This document shows, piece after piece, positions 8,467 to 15,756 of a stretch of 64,000 nt of DNA (positions are counted from its first letter, which is position 1; the number at the start of each line of letters is the position of its first letter). The DNA is from Chryseobacterium viscerum. Its GTDB lineage: Bacteria; Bacteroidota; Bacteroidia; Flavobacteriales; Weeksellaceae. The stretch lies in assembly GCF_025949665.1 (NCBI RefSeq), contig NZ_JAPDFT010000001.1, positions 2,542,001-2,606,000 on the forward strand. Reading direction: 5' to 3'. Below the pieces are notes generated by a model that saw only the letters and a list, made by a program, of their open reading frames with translations, was not told the origin of the DNA and made no database searches. The translations under genes and the position numbers were made by a program.

Positions 8467-8769
8467 ATGGAAGAGCTGATTGAGCAAAAAATTCGGGAAT
8501 ATGATACAGAAATGGGAAATTTTGAAATTTCATTTACTGATCATACCTTGCCAATAGATGATTTAATTAGTTTATATAGATTTAGAAATGAGATCGCAAA
8601 AACTGAAGATGTAAAGAAGCTGACACAAAAAATTCATGATGACTTCTGCCTTATAAAACAGCAATCTCATGAAAATATCAAGTTTGTCATTGCAAGATAT
8701 GATGGAATGGCTAGAATGTTCTTTTTCAGTGAAGATTATTCTACAATTTTCTCAGATTATCAATCTTAA
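8467..8769 (+). CDS. Small hypothetical cytosolic protein
   Basis: 100 residues, acidic, without signal peptide or membrane segment. The beginning (MEELIEQKIREYDTEMG) is likely helical and the end (IKFVIARYDGMARMFFFSED) likely strand-rich. Not recognised. It follows the small membrane protein by 38 bp and is convergent with guaA. Codon use looks like its neighbours, so I treat it as a real gene. Confidence 0.5.
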   Translation: MEELIEQKIREYDTEMGNFEISFTDHTLPIDDLISLYRFRNEIAKTEDVKKLTQKIHDDFCLIKQQSHENIKFVIARYDGMARMFFFSEDYSTIFSDYQS

Positions 8770-8770
8770 C

Positions 8771-8802
8771 AAAAAAATCCCACCCAAAAGGGCAGGATTT
8801 AT
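8771..8802. terminator. Probable bidirectional terminator
   Basis: Imperfect hairpin AAATCC..CCC / GGG..GGATTT with a 2x2 internal mismatch, A-rich on the left and T-rich on the right, between the 100-residue gene and guaA. Confidence 0.5.
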
Positions 8803-8823
8803 ATGTAAAATTCAAGTCAAAAA

Positions 8824-10353
8824 TTATTCCCACTCAATAGTTGCAGGTGGTTTGCTTGAAATATCGTAAGCTACTCTGTTGATTCCTCTTACTTCGTTGA
8901 TTATTCTGCTTGAAACAGTATCCAAGAACTCGTAAGGAAGTCTGCTCCAAGTTGCTGTCATAAAGTCGATGGTATTGGCAGAACGAACTACAGCGGTGTA
9001 TTCATAAGTTCTTTCGTCTCCCATTACTCCTACAGATTTTACAGGAAGAAGAACTACGAATGCCTGAGATACTTTTTCGTAAAGGTCATTTTTGTATAAT
9101 TCTTCGATGAAGATATCATCAGCTTCCTGAAGGATTCTTACTTTCTTAGCATCTACAGCTCCCAATACTCTAATTCCAAGTCCAGGACCTGGGAAAGGGT
9201 GTCTGTATACCATGTGATGAGGAATTCCTAATTCTTCTCCAACTCTTCTTACTTCGTCTTTGAAAAGCTCTCTTAATGGCTCCAATAATTCAAATTCCAT
9301 ATCTTCAGGAAGTCCTCCCACGTTGTGGTGAGACTTGATTACTGCAGATGGCCCGTTTACAGACTGGCTTTCGATAACGTCAGGGTAAATAGTACCTTGT
9401 GCAAGGAATTTAGCTCCTTCAATTTTGTGAGATTCTTCGTCAAATACGTGGATAAATTCGTTTCCGATGATTTTTCTCTTCGCTTCAGGATCGTCTACTC
9501 CGGCTAATTTTGTAAGGAATCTATCCTGAGCATCCACCATTTTAATGTTCATATGGAAATGCTCTCCATACTGATCCATTACTTTTTTGCCTTCATCCTT
9601 TCTCAATAATCCCGTATCTACGAAGATACAAGTCAATTGATCACCGATTGCTTTGTGAATCAAAACAGCCGCTACAGAAGAGTCTACCCCTCCGGAAAGT
9701 CCAAGGATTACTTTGTTGTCTCCTACTTTCTCACGGATTTCCTCAACTGTTTTTTCAATATAGTTGGTCAGTTTCCAGTTTTTCTCTGAATTACAGATTC
9801 CGAAAACAAAGTTTTCAAGCATTTTCCCTCCTTCTTCTGTATGAGACACTTCCGGGTGAAACTGAACACAGTAGATTTTACTTTCTTCGTTAGCAATAGA
9901 AGCAATTACTCCTGATTTTGCGTTCAATTCAAAACCTGCAGGCAATTCTCCTACTTCGTCAAAGTGGCTCATCCAAACTACAGAGTTCTGAGTAACTCCT
10001 TTCAATAAAGAGCTTTCTTTAACGATCTCAAGGTTTGCTTTACCGTATTCTCCTTTTTCTCCTTTGTTTACTTTTCCTCCTAAAAGGTGAGCTGTCATCT
10101 GCATTCCGTAGCAGATTCCCAATACAGGAACTCCCTGCTCGTATAATTCTTTTTCAACCAGGTGGGCATTTTCTGCATTTACAGAGCTTGGTCCACCGGA
10201 AAGGATGATTCCTTTTGGCTGTTTTGCTAAAATATCTTGTAATGGTGTATTGTAAGGTAAGATCTCAGAATATACCCCCATCTCACGGATTCTTCTTCCG
10301 ATAAGCTGGTTGTACTGGGATCCGAAATCTAAAATAATAATACCGTTGTTCAT
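8824..10353 (-). CDS. guaA: GMP synthase (glutamine-hydrolysing)
   Basis: 509 residues, the normal length. It converts XMP to GMP using ATP and glutamine. The N-terminal class I glutamine amidotransferase has C81 (GICYGMQ), H166 and E168 (QFHPEVSH). The ATP pyrophosphatase PP-loop SGGVDSS is at 220-226, and the dimerisation domain ends with the expected KPPATIEWE. It is the last gene of the purine cluster, but purD ends with its own terminator 160 bp upstream, so guaA probably has independent transcription or receives read-through. Its upstream gap contains an array of short degenerate repeats. Confidence 0.98.
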   Translation of the reverse strand: MNNGIIILDFGSQYNQLIGRRIREMGVYSEILPYNTPLQDILAKQPKGIILSGGPSSVNAENAHLVEKELYEQGVPVLGICYGMQMTAHLLGGKVNKGEKGEYGKANLEIVKESSLLKGVTQNSVVWMSHFDEVGELPAGFELNAKSGVIASIANEESKIYCVQFHPEVSHTEEGGKMLENFVFGICNSEKNWKLTNYIEKTVEEIREKVGDNKVILGLSGGVDSSVAAVLIHKAIGDQLTCIFVDTGLLRKDEGKKVMDQYGEHFHMNIKMVDAQDRFLTKLAGVDDPEAKRKIIGNEFIHVFDEESHKIEGAKFLAQGTIYPDVIESQSVNGPSAVIKSHHNVGGLPEDMEFELLEPLRELFKDEVRRVGEELGIPHHMVYRHPFPGPGLGIRVLGAVDAKKVRILQEADDIFIEELYKNDLYEKVSQAFVVLLPVKSVGVMGDERTYEYTAVVRSANTIDFMTATWSRLPYEFLDTVSSRIINEVRGINRVAYDISSKPPATIEWE

Positions 10354-10380
10354 TGTTGATAATTGATTTGTTTGAAAGAT

Positions 10381-10440
10381 ATCAGATTTCAGACATCAGA
10401 TTTCAGATTTTGGTCTGAAGCCTGGAATCTAGTATCTGAA
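10381..10440. repeat. Degenerate short-repeat array (CAGATTT type)
   Basis: Two direct copies of ATCAGATTTCAGA(C/T) at 10381-10394 and 10395-10408, with decayed copies after them. Similar units occur upstream of purM at 15169-15240. Confidence 0.6.
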
Positions 10441-10468
10441 CTCTTATTTTTAATATTAACTGCTTTAC

Positions 10469-10502
10469 AAAAAAAGACTTGGAATGGCTCCAAATCTTTT
10501 TT
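10469..10502 (-). terminator. Terminator of purD
   Basis: Minus-strand hairpin TTTGGA../..TCCAAGT with one mismatch, extended by the A/T tracts and ending in a seven-T run. It is 12 bp after the purD stop. Confidence 0.8.
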
Positions 10503-10513
10503 CGTGATTTTTA

Positions 10514-11752
10514 TTAAAACTTTCCGATGTCGTCTCTATAGAAGCCGTAATCGAAATGTACATGACTTGCGTCTTCATAAACCTTTTTGCGGGCATCTTC
10601 AAAAGTAGCACCTGTAGCTACAATGTTCAGAACTCTACCACCGTTGGAAACTACTTTGTCTCCTTTGCTGATAGCTCCTGCGTATAAAAGTTTGCTATGT
10701 TTCAGTTTATCTTCTCCTGTAATTTCGAAACCTGTTTCGATATTTCTTGGATAACCTCCTGAACACATTACAAGACAAACTGCTTTTTCGTCTTTAAATT
10801 TAAGTTCAATGTCTTTTCCTTCCATACAGTCCTGGATTACATCAAGAAGATTGTTTTCCATAAGTGCCATCAATACCTGAGTTTCAGGATCTCCGAATCT
10901 CATGTTGTATTCAAGAAGGTAAGCTCCGTTTTTTGTAACCATCAATCCGAAGAAAATGATTCCTTTGAATCCGAAACCTTCTGCTTTAAGCCCTGTAATG
11001 GTAGGCTCTAAGATATTTTTCTCAAAATCTGCATAGTGCTCCTGAGTAAATTCCGGGCTTGGTGCTATAGAACCCATACCTCCTGTATTAGGTCCGGTAT
11101 CTCCATTTCCGGCTTTTTTATAGTCTTTTGCTGCTACACATGGGAATAATTTATCCCCGTTAGAGAAAGCAATAATAGACGCTTCAAAACCTTGTAAATA
11201 TTCTTCAATAACTAAACGGATTCCTGCATCTCCATAGATTCTTCTGATCATGAAGTCATGGATGGTAGCTTCAGCTTCTTCAAGGTTGTCACAAATAACA
11301 ACACCTTTTCCACCTGCTAAACCACTGGCTTTGATCACCAAAGGATATTGCTGTGTCTGCACATATTCTTTAGCATCGTTGTATGAATCAAATACTACCG
11401 CCTTAGCTGTTTTGATATCATAGGTCTGCATAAATTTCTTAGAGAAAGCTTTACTTCCTTCAAGGCTTGCTACTTTCTGAGTAGGACCGAAAACTTTAAG
11501 ATCGTGTTTTTTAAATTCATCCTTGATACCCGCTACAAGAGGAGCTTCCGGACCTACGATCGTAAGATCAATCTTTTCTTTAATGGCGAAATCTCTAAGT
11601 TCTTTGATTTCCGATAAATGAACATTTTTCCCTATTACATCGGTAGTAGCATTCCCGTTGGCAAAAAACATTTTAGAAATTCTTGAGTCATTCTGAAGCT
11701 TTGCCGCTAAAGCAGATTCTCTACCGCCTTCACCTATGATTAATATTCTCAT
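10514..11752 (-). CDS. purD: Phosphoribosylamine-glycine ligase
   Basis: 412 residues. It joins glycine to phosphoribosylamine with ATP to make GAR, the second step of purine synthesis. The N-terminal GEGGRESALA nucleotide-binding loop is at residues 7-16. The ATP-grasp region contains KASGLAGGKGV (about 141-151) and the metal-binding end GFGFKGIIFFGLM..EYNMRFGDPE. It lies 90 bp after purH. TATATTTG in that gap, with TTG 21 bp before it, suggests a second promoter inside the cluster. Confidence 0.97.
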   Translation of the reverse strand: MRILIIGEGGRESALAAKLQNDSRISKMFFANGNATTDVIGKNVHLSEIKELRDFAIKEKIDLTIVGPEAPLVAGIKDEFKKHDLKVFGPTQKVASLEGSKAFSKKFMQTYDIKTAKAVVFDSYNDAKEYVQTQQYPLVIKASGLAGGKGVVICDNLEEAEATIHDFMIRRIYGDAGIRLVIEEYLQGFEASIIAFSNGDKLFPCVAAKDYKKAGNGDTGPNTGGMGSIAPSPEFTQEHYADFEKNILEPTITGLKAEGFGFKGIIFFGLMVTKNGAYLLEYNMRFGDPETQVLMALMENNLLDVIQDCMEGKDIELKFKDEKAVCLVMCSGGYPRNIETGFEITGEDKLKHSKLLYAGAISKGDKVVSNGGRVLNIVATGATFEDARKKVYEDASHVHFDYGFYRDDIGKF

Positions 11753-11781
11753 ACTTTATATTATTATCTAGTCTTATTTTA

Positions 11782-11813
11782 CAAATATATAATTTTGAAT
11801 GCTAAAAATACAA
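11782..11813 (-). promoter_or_regulatory. Possible internal promoter for purD
   Basis: Minus strand TTG (11811-11813), 21-bp spacer, TATATTTG (11782-11789) in the purH-purD gap. Good -7 match; spacing is at the upper limit. Confidence 0.5.
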
Positions 11814-11842
11814 TCCCTAATTATTTTTTAATTCTATTTTAA

Positions 11843-13360
11843 TTAGTGGAAAAAGTGTCTAACACCTGTAAACATCATTGGGATACCGTGCTCATTTGCA
11901 GCCTCTACGCTATCCTGATCTTTTACACTTCCACCTGGCTGAATAATCGCTTTGATACCTTCCTGAGCGCAGAAATCTACCACATCACGGAAAGGGAAAA
12001 ATGCATCTGAAGCCAATACCAAATCTCCGGAGAATTTTTCTTTTGCTCTTTCGATAGCCTGCTGAGTCGCCCAGATTCTGTTTACCTGTCCGCCACCGAT
12101 ACCGAATGCCTGAATTCCGTTGGAAACTACGATTGCATTAGACTTCACATATTTTACCACTCTCTGAGAGAAAAGTAAAGCTTTTTTCTGCTCTTCTGTT
12201 GGCTGTACTTCTGTAACTACTTTGATATCGTCTGAGAAGTGAGTATCATTATCCTGAACAAGAATACCGCCATCTACCTTCACCCAGGTCTGCTTATCAG
12301 AAACAGGGTTTACGATTTTGATAATTCTCAGGTTTTTCTTTTTTCTTAAAATTTCAAGAGCTTCTTCATCAAATTCAGGAGCCATTACAATCTCAAGGAA
12401 TGTTTTGTTCAACTCTTCCGCCGTTGCTGCATCTATTTTATAGTTCATTGCAACAATTCCGCCAAAGATAGAAACAGGATCACATTCGAAAGTTTTCTGG
12501 TACGTTTCCAAAGCTGAAGTTCCGATCGCAACACCACAAGGTGTAGAGTGTTTTACAGCACAACAAGCCATTTCTTCTTTGAACTCAGTGACTACTTTCC
12601 AGCAAAGGTCCATATCACGAAGATTGTTGAAAGAAAGCTCTTTCCCTCCAAGCTGTTCAAAGTCTTTCATTGCTCCATTCTCGAAAGTGGAAACATAGTA
12701 AGCTGCTGTCTGGTGAGGGTTTTCTCCGTATCTTAAGTCAGCCACTTTTTTATAAGAAGCATTAAGATAAGTAGGATATTCTTCATCTAAAAGCATTCTT
12801 GAAATAGCTGCATCATACGCAGAGGTAAGATTGAATACTTTTCCTGCAAGTTTTTTACGGGTTTCGATATAAGTATCACCGTTTTGCTCCATTTCAATTT
12901 TCACTGCTGCATAATCTTCTACATCTGTGATTACTGTTACAGAATCAAAGTTTTTAGCTGCAGAACGAAGCATTGAAGGACCTCCGATATCGATAAACTC
13001 TACTTTTTCATGTAAAGAAATGTCTTTGTTTACATTTTCAAAGAAAGGGTAAAGATTTACGATCACCATGTCAATCAGATCAATTCCGTGTTCCTGAACG
13101 GTTTTCATGTGCTCTTCATTGTTACGAACAGCCAGCAATCCACCGTGAACTTTCGGATGTAAAGTTTTCACTCTTCCGTCCAGCATTTCAGGGAAATTGG
13201 TTACCTCATCGATCTGAATAGGATTTAAACCAGCGTCTTTCAAATGTTTGAACGTTCCTCCTGTAGAGATCAACTCATAATTCTGGGCCTCCAAAAACTG
13301 CGCGAATTCTATTAATCCACTTTTGTCAGAAACACTGATTAAAACTCTCTTTTTACTCAT
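11843..13360 (-). CDS. purH: Bifunctional AICAR transformylase/IMP cyclohydrolase
   Basis: 505 residues, the usual length. It performs the last two steps to IMP: formylation of AICAR with 10-formyl-THF, then ring closure. The N-terminal MGS-like cyclohydrolase domain shows [16 protein letters not shown] and [14 protein letters not shown]. The transformylase domain has the catalytic lysine-histidine motif in [10 protein letters not shown] and ends with [20 protein letters not shown]. It lies between purN (169 bp, filled by a long imperfect hairpin) and purD. Confidence 0.98.
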   Translation of the reverse strand: MSKKRVLISVSDKSGLIEFAQFLEAQNYELISTGGTFKHLKDAGLNPIQIDEVTNFPEMLDGRVKTLHPKVHGGLLAVRNNEEHMKTVQEHGIDLIDMVIVNLYPFFENVNKDISLHEKVEFIDIGGPSMLRSAAKNFDSVTVITDVEDYAAVKIEMEQNGDTYIETRKKLAGKVFNLTSAYDAAISRMLLDEEYPTYLNASYKKVADLRYGENPHQTAAYYVSTFENGAMKDFEQLGGKELSFNNLRDMDLCWKVVTEFKEEMACCAVKHSTPCGVAIGTSALETYQKTFECDPVSIFGGIVAMNYKIDAATAEELNKTFLEIVMAPEFDEEALEILRKKKNLRIIKIVNPVSDKQTWVKVDGGILVQDNDTHFSDDIKVVTEVQPTEEQKKALLFSQRVVKYVKSNAIVVSNGIQAFGIGGGQVNRIWATQQAIERAKEKFSGDLVLASDAFFPFRDVVDFCAQEGIKAIIQPGGSVKDQDSVEAANEHGIPMMFTGVRHFFH

Positions 13361-13460
13361 TTTACTTTCAATTTTTTACTTTTTACAGCTATTTCAAACT
13401 GTATCCGGGTCTTTCACCTCCGAATTTACTTTTATTTTACTTAGATTTTTTTTATCAATG

Positions 13461-13523
13461 TAACAATCTAGCAATGTAACAATACCTTTAATATTGGTAA
13501 ACTGTTACACTAGTACATTGTTA
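13461..13523. repeat. Long imperfect hairpin in purN-purH gap
   Basis: Left arm 13461-13486 and right arm 13496-13523 pair in blocks TAACAAT/ATTGTTA, CTAG/CTAG, GTAACA/TGTTAC and TACC/GGTA, with a loop of about 9 nt. The left arm also contains two direct copies of CAATGTAACAAT. There is no T-tract, so this is not a standard terminator. Confidence 0.6.
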
Positions 13524-13529
13524 TATTTA

Positions 13530-14093
13530 TTAATTTCCCAGGACCTTATTGATCGCTATCGGAAATATTTCATATTCAATCTGGTGAACTTTCTGAGCCA
13601 GGGTTTCAGGAGTATCGTCAGCTGTTACTTCAAAAGATTTCTGAAGAATAGCTTCTCCCTCATCAATGCCTGGTGTCACAAAATGTACAGTCGCCCCACT
13701 CTCTACTTCTTTGGCTTCAATAACTGCATTGTGAACGTTCATTCCCCACATTCCTTTCCCTCCGAATTTCGGAAGCAAAGCTGGATGAATATTGATTATT
13801 TTACCATTCCAGTTTTCACAGAATTCAGATTTTAAGATGGATAAAAATCCTGCCAAGACAATCAGATCGGTATTTTCAGGGATTACTTTAGCCAACTCAC
13901 TGCTGAAATTCTTTCCTCTTGGAATGAGTATGTTTTCTATATTATGATTCTTTGCTCTTTCCAGTCCGAAACATTCTCTGTCAGCTACTACCAAAGATAC
14001 TTTTGCATTCTGGATTTCTCCAGCATCAATGGTATCAATGATTCTCTGCAGATTGGTTCCTGAACCAGATACGAGTACAACGATGTTCTTCAT
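13530..14093 (-). CDS. purN: Phosphoribosylglycinamide formyltransferase
   Basis: 187 residues. It transfers the formyl group from 10-formyl-THF to GAR. Visible motifs are GSGTNLQ near the N-terminus (phosphate loop), HPALLPKFGGKGMWGMNVH with the catalytic histidine, and the catalytic aspartate in TPGIDEGEAI. It is 73 bp after purM and upstream of purH. The order purM-purN-purH-purD fits a de novo purine operon. Confidence 0.95.
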   Translation of the reverse strand: MKNIVVLVSGSGTNLQRIIDTIDAGEIQNAKVSLVVADRECFGLERAKNHNIENILIPRGKNFSSELAKVIPENTDLIVLAGFLSILKSEFCENWNGKIINIHPALLPKFGGKGMWGMNVHNAVIEAKEVESGATVHFVTPGIDEGEAILQKSFEVTADDTPETLAQKVHQIEYEIFPIAINKVLGN

Positions 14094-14166
14094 ATTTTTG
14101 TAAAATGTAAAAAGTATTCATGTATTAATGACTTAAAAATCAGAAATACTTTTCACGTTACTACAT

Positions 14167-15159
14167 TTATAGTGATAAATTGATTTTCTCTGCTCCCTCT
14201 GTGATTTCTCCGATTTCGTAAGCGTCATCTAAAAGGTGTAATACTTTTTCAGTATGTTCAGCATCTACAACGATTACCATACCTACCCCCATATTGAATG
14301 TTCCGTACATTTCCTCACGTGTTACTCCTCCTCTCTTTTCAAGCTCAAGCATTACGCTAGGGATTCTCACTTTAGAACCGTCAATAGAAGCACAAAGTCC
14401 TTCAGGAATAATTCTTGGAACGTTTTCATAAAGTCCGCCTCCGGTAATGTGAGCAATTCCACTTACTTTTACTTCTTCCAATACTTTGTGAATATCTTTG
14501 TAGTATAGTCTCGTAGGAACTAAAAGGGTTTCATATAAAGGTTTTCCTTCAAATTCTTCTTCAAAGTTCGGGAATACTTTTCTTACTAAAGAGAATCCGT
14601 TTGAGTGGAATCCTGAGCTTGGTAATGCAATAATTTTGTTACCTGCTTTGATTGTAGAACCATCAATAATCTGATCTTTTTCTACGATTCCTACGCAGAA
14701 TCCTGCAACATCATAATCTCCAGGCTGGTACATTCCCGGCATTTCAGCAGTTTCTCCCCCAATCAGCGCACAGTTGTTATCTTTACAAGCGGCTACCATT
14801 CCTAAAACAATTTCTGCTGCGATTTCTGAATCAAGCTTTCCACAAGCCAGATAATCCAGGAAGAATAAAGGTTTTGCTCCGTGACAAAGAATATCATTGG
14901 CACACATTGCGAAGCAATCTACCCCGATAGAATCATATTTTCTGGTATCTAAAGCTACTTTCAGCTTTGTTCCTACTCCATCTGTTCCTGATACAAGAAC
15001 CGGATTTTTGTATCCACCGATCTCATAGAAAGCACCAAAACTTCCCAAGTGGTTCAGTACATTGGAATTGTGGGTTTCACCGACCGCTTTTTTGATCTTG
15101 TCAACCGTTTTGTATCCTTCTTCTTTGTCTACTCCTGCTGATTTGTAAGTGTTGCTCAT
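14167..15159 (-). CDS. purM: Phosphoribosylformylglycinamidine cyclo-ligase
   Basis: 330 residues. It closes the imidazole ring (FGAM to AIR) with ATP. Diagnostic are SGTDGVGTKL near residue 60, GGETAEMPGMY, the substrate-site sequence SSGFHSNGFSLVRK, and AHITGGGLYENVPR. It is the first gene of the minus-strand purine cluster. A terminator and a structured transcript lie 130-250 bp upstream, and no good promoter is visible between them and the ATG, so regulated read-through is possible. Confidence 0.97.
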   Translation of the reverse strand: MSNTYKSAGVDKEEGYKTVDKIKKAVGETHNSNVLNHLGSFGAFYEIGGYKNPVLVSGTDGVGTKLKVALDTRKYDSIGVDCFAMCANDILCHGAKPLFFLDYLACGKLDSEIAAEIVLGMVAACKDNNCALIGGETAEMPGMYQPGDYDVAGFCVGIVEKDQIIDGSTIKAGNKIIALPSSGFHSNGFSLVRKVFPNFEEEFEGKPLYETLLVPTRLYYKDIHKVLEEVKVSGIAHITGGGLYENVPRIIPEGLCASIDGSKVRIPSVMLELEKRGGVTREEMYGTFNMGVGMVIVVDAEHTEKVLHLLDDAYEIGEITEGAEKINLSL

Positions 15160-15168
15160 GTCTGCTTA

Positions 15169-15240
15169 GATTTTTAGATATAGGATTTCAGATCTCAGAT
15201 TTCAGATGATTTTTATCTTGTATCTGACGTCTTGCGTCTT
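15169..15240. repeat. Degenerate short-repeat array upstream of purM
   Basis: Overlapping units like AGATTTCAGAT, GGATTTCAGATCTCAG and TATCTGACGTCTTGCGTCTT, related to the array at 10381-10440. No coding potential. Confidence 0.55.
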
Positions 15241-15286
15241 CTTATCTTTTAATATTTCAATTACTTTTATACTCGATTTTAGAAAA

Positions 15287-15319
15287 CAAAAAAGCCGACA
15301 ATCTTTTCAGATTATCGGC
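15287..15319 (-). terminator. Terminator upstream of purM
   Basis: Minus-strand stem GCCGATAATCT/AGATTGTCGGC (one mismatch), loop GAAA, then six T. It ends the short transcript; no protein gene on this strand feeds into it. Confidence 0.8.
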
Positions 15320-15410
15320 CGTTATTTTATCTCAGAATTTCAGAGCCCACAATTTTCCCTTTATGAGAAAAACATTGTTTATAGGAGGTCTGAATTTTCA
15401 TCTCTTTTCT
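15288..15410 (-). ncRNA. Structured ~120-nt transcript, candidate 6S-like RNA
   Basis: A full promoter (15416-15446) and a terminator (15287-15319) bracket about 120 nt with no reading frame. Seen in the minus-strand sequence: TTCAGA can pair with TCTGAA to close a long hairpin, a mostly unpaired centre follows (CCTCCTATAAA opposite GTGGG), then an apical stem CAA..TTTT.CTC / GGGAAAATTG with loop ATAAA. One long hairpin with a central bubble is the layout of 6S RNA, which mimics an open promoter; a flavobacterial form (6S-Flavo) is known in Rfam. I could not match it to that model. It may instead be an attenuated leader of purM, which begins 128 bp past the terminator. Confidence 0.5.
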
Positions 15411-15415
15411 TTTTG

Positions 15416-15446
15416 CAAAAATAGTAATTTTAAATGAATATTCAAA
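15416..15446 (-). promoter_or_regulatory. Consensus promoter of the structured RNA
   Basis: Minus-strand TTTG (15443-15446; TTG 15443-15445), spacer 19 bp, TATTTTTG (15416-15423). Matches the Bacteroidota consensus fully. Its -33 box lies inside the left 71-bp direct repeat of the neighbouring insertion. Confidence 0.75.
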
Positions 15447-15510
15447 TTCTATTTTTCAAGGATTGTTTCAATGGCTGCAATCTTCTTTATTTTTTCTTTT
15501 AACTCACTGT
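15440..15510. repeat. 71-bp direct repeat, left copy
   Basis: Identical base for base to 17703-17773. It corresponds to the last 20 codons, the stop and 9 bp of 3' flank of the FMN reductase gene. Confidence 0.95.
15449..15510 (-). pseudogene. 3'-end remnant of FMN reductase gene
   Basis: Encodes, on the minus strand, the C-terminal SELKEKIKKIAAIETILEK and stop of the reductase whose intact copy is at 17712-18263. Homology stops at 15510. An ATG 10 bp further upstream in frame would give a 23-codon peptide, but no promoter or function is apparent. Confidence 0.85.
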
Positions 15511-15706
15511 TTTTATACATGTTATATTTCTATTAAAACAACTTCATTAAAGCTATCATTGAAAAAAATTATATCTCCTTAATAATTAAATTGAGCCACA
15601 AAATTATCGTTAAATTAAGACTTATTAAGTATTTGATAAATAATAAACTGTAGTATATTCTTCCTGATATTCCTTTTATACAAAGAAAAAATAAACATTC
15701 AGATAG

Positions 15707-15735
15707 TTGATTATATAAGCTAAATCTTATTTTTG
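15707..15735 (+). promoter_or_regulatory. Promoter of tail-fibre-like gene
   Basis: TTG (15707-15709), 18-bp spacer, TATTTTTG (15728-15735), all within the inserted segment. The transcript would start about 17 nt before the ATG at 15757. Confidence 0.7.
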
Positions 15736-15756
15736 GCTTACTTAAATTATTAAAAT

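Noticed and set aside
15449-15520. 23-codon peptide from the reductase remnant
   Set aside because: In-frame ATG is likely chance next to a duplicated gene end; no promoter.
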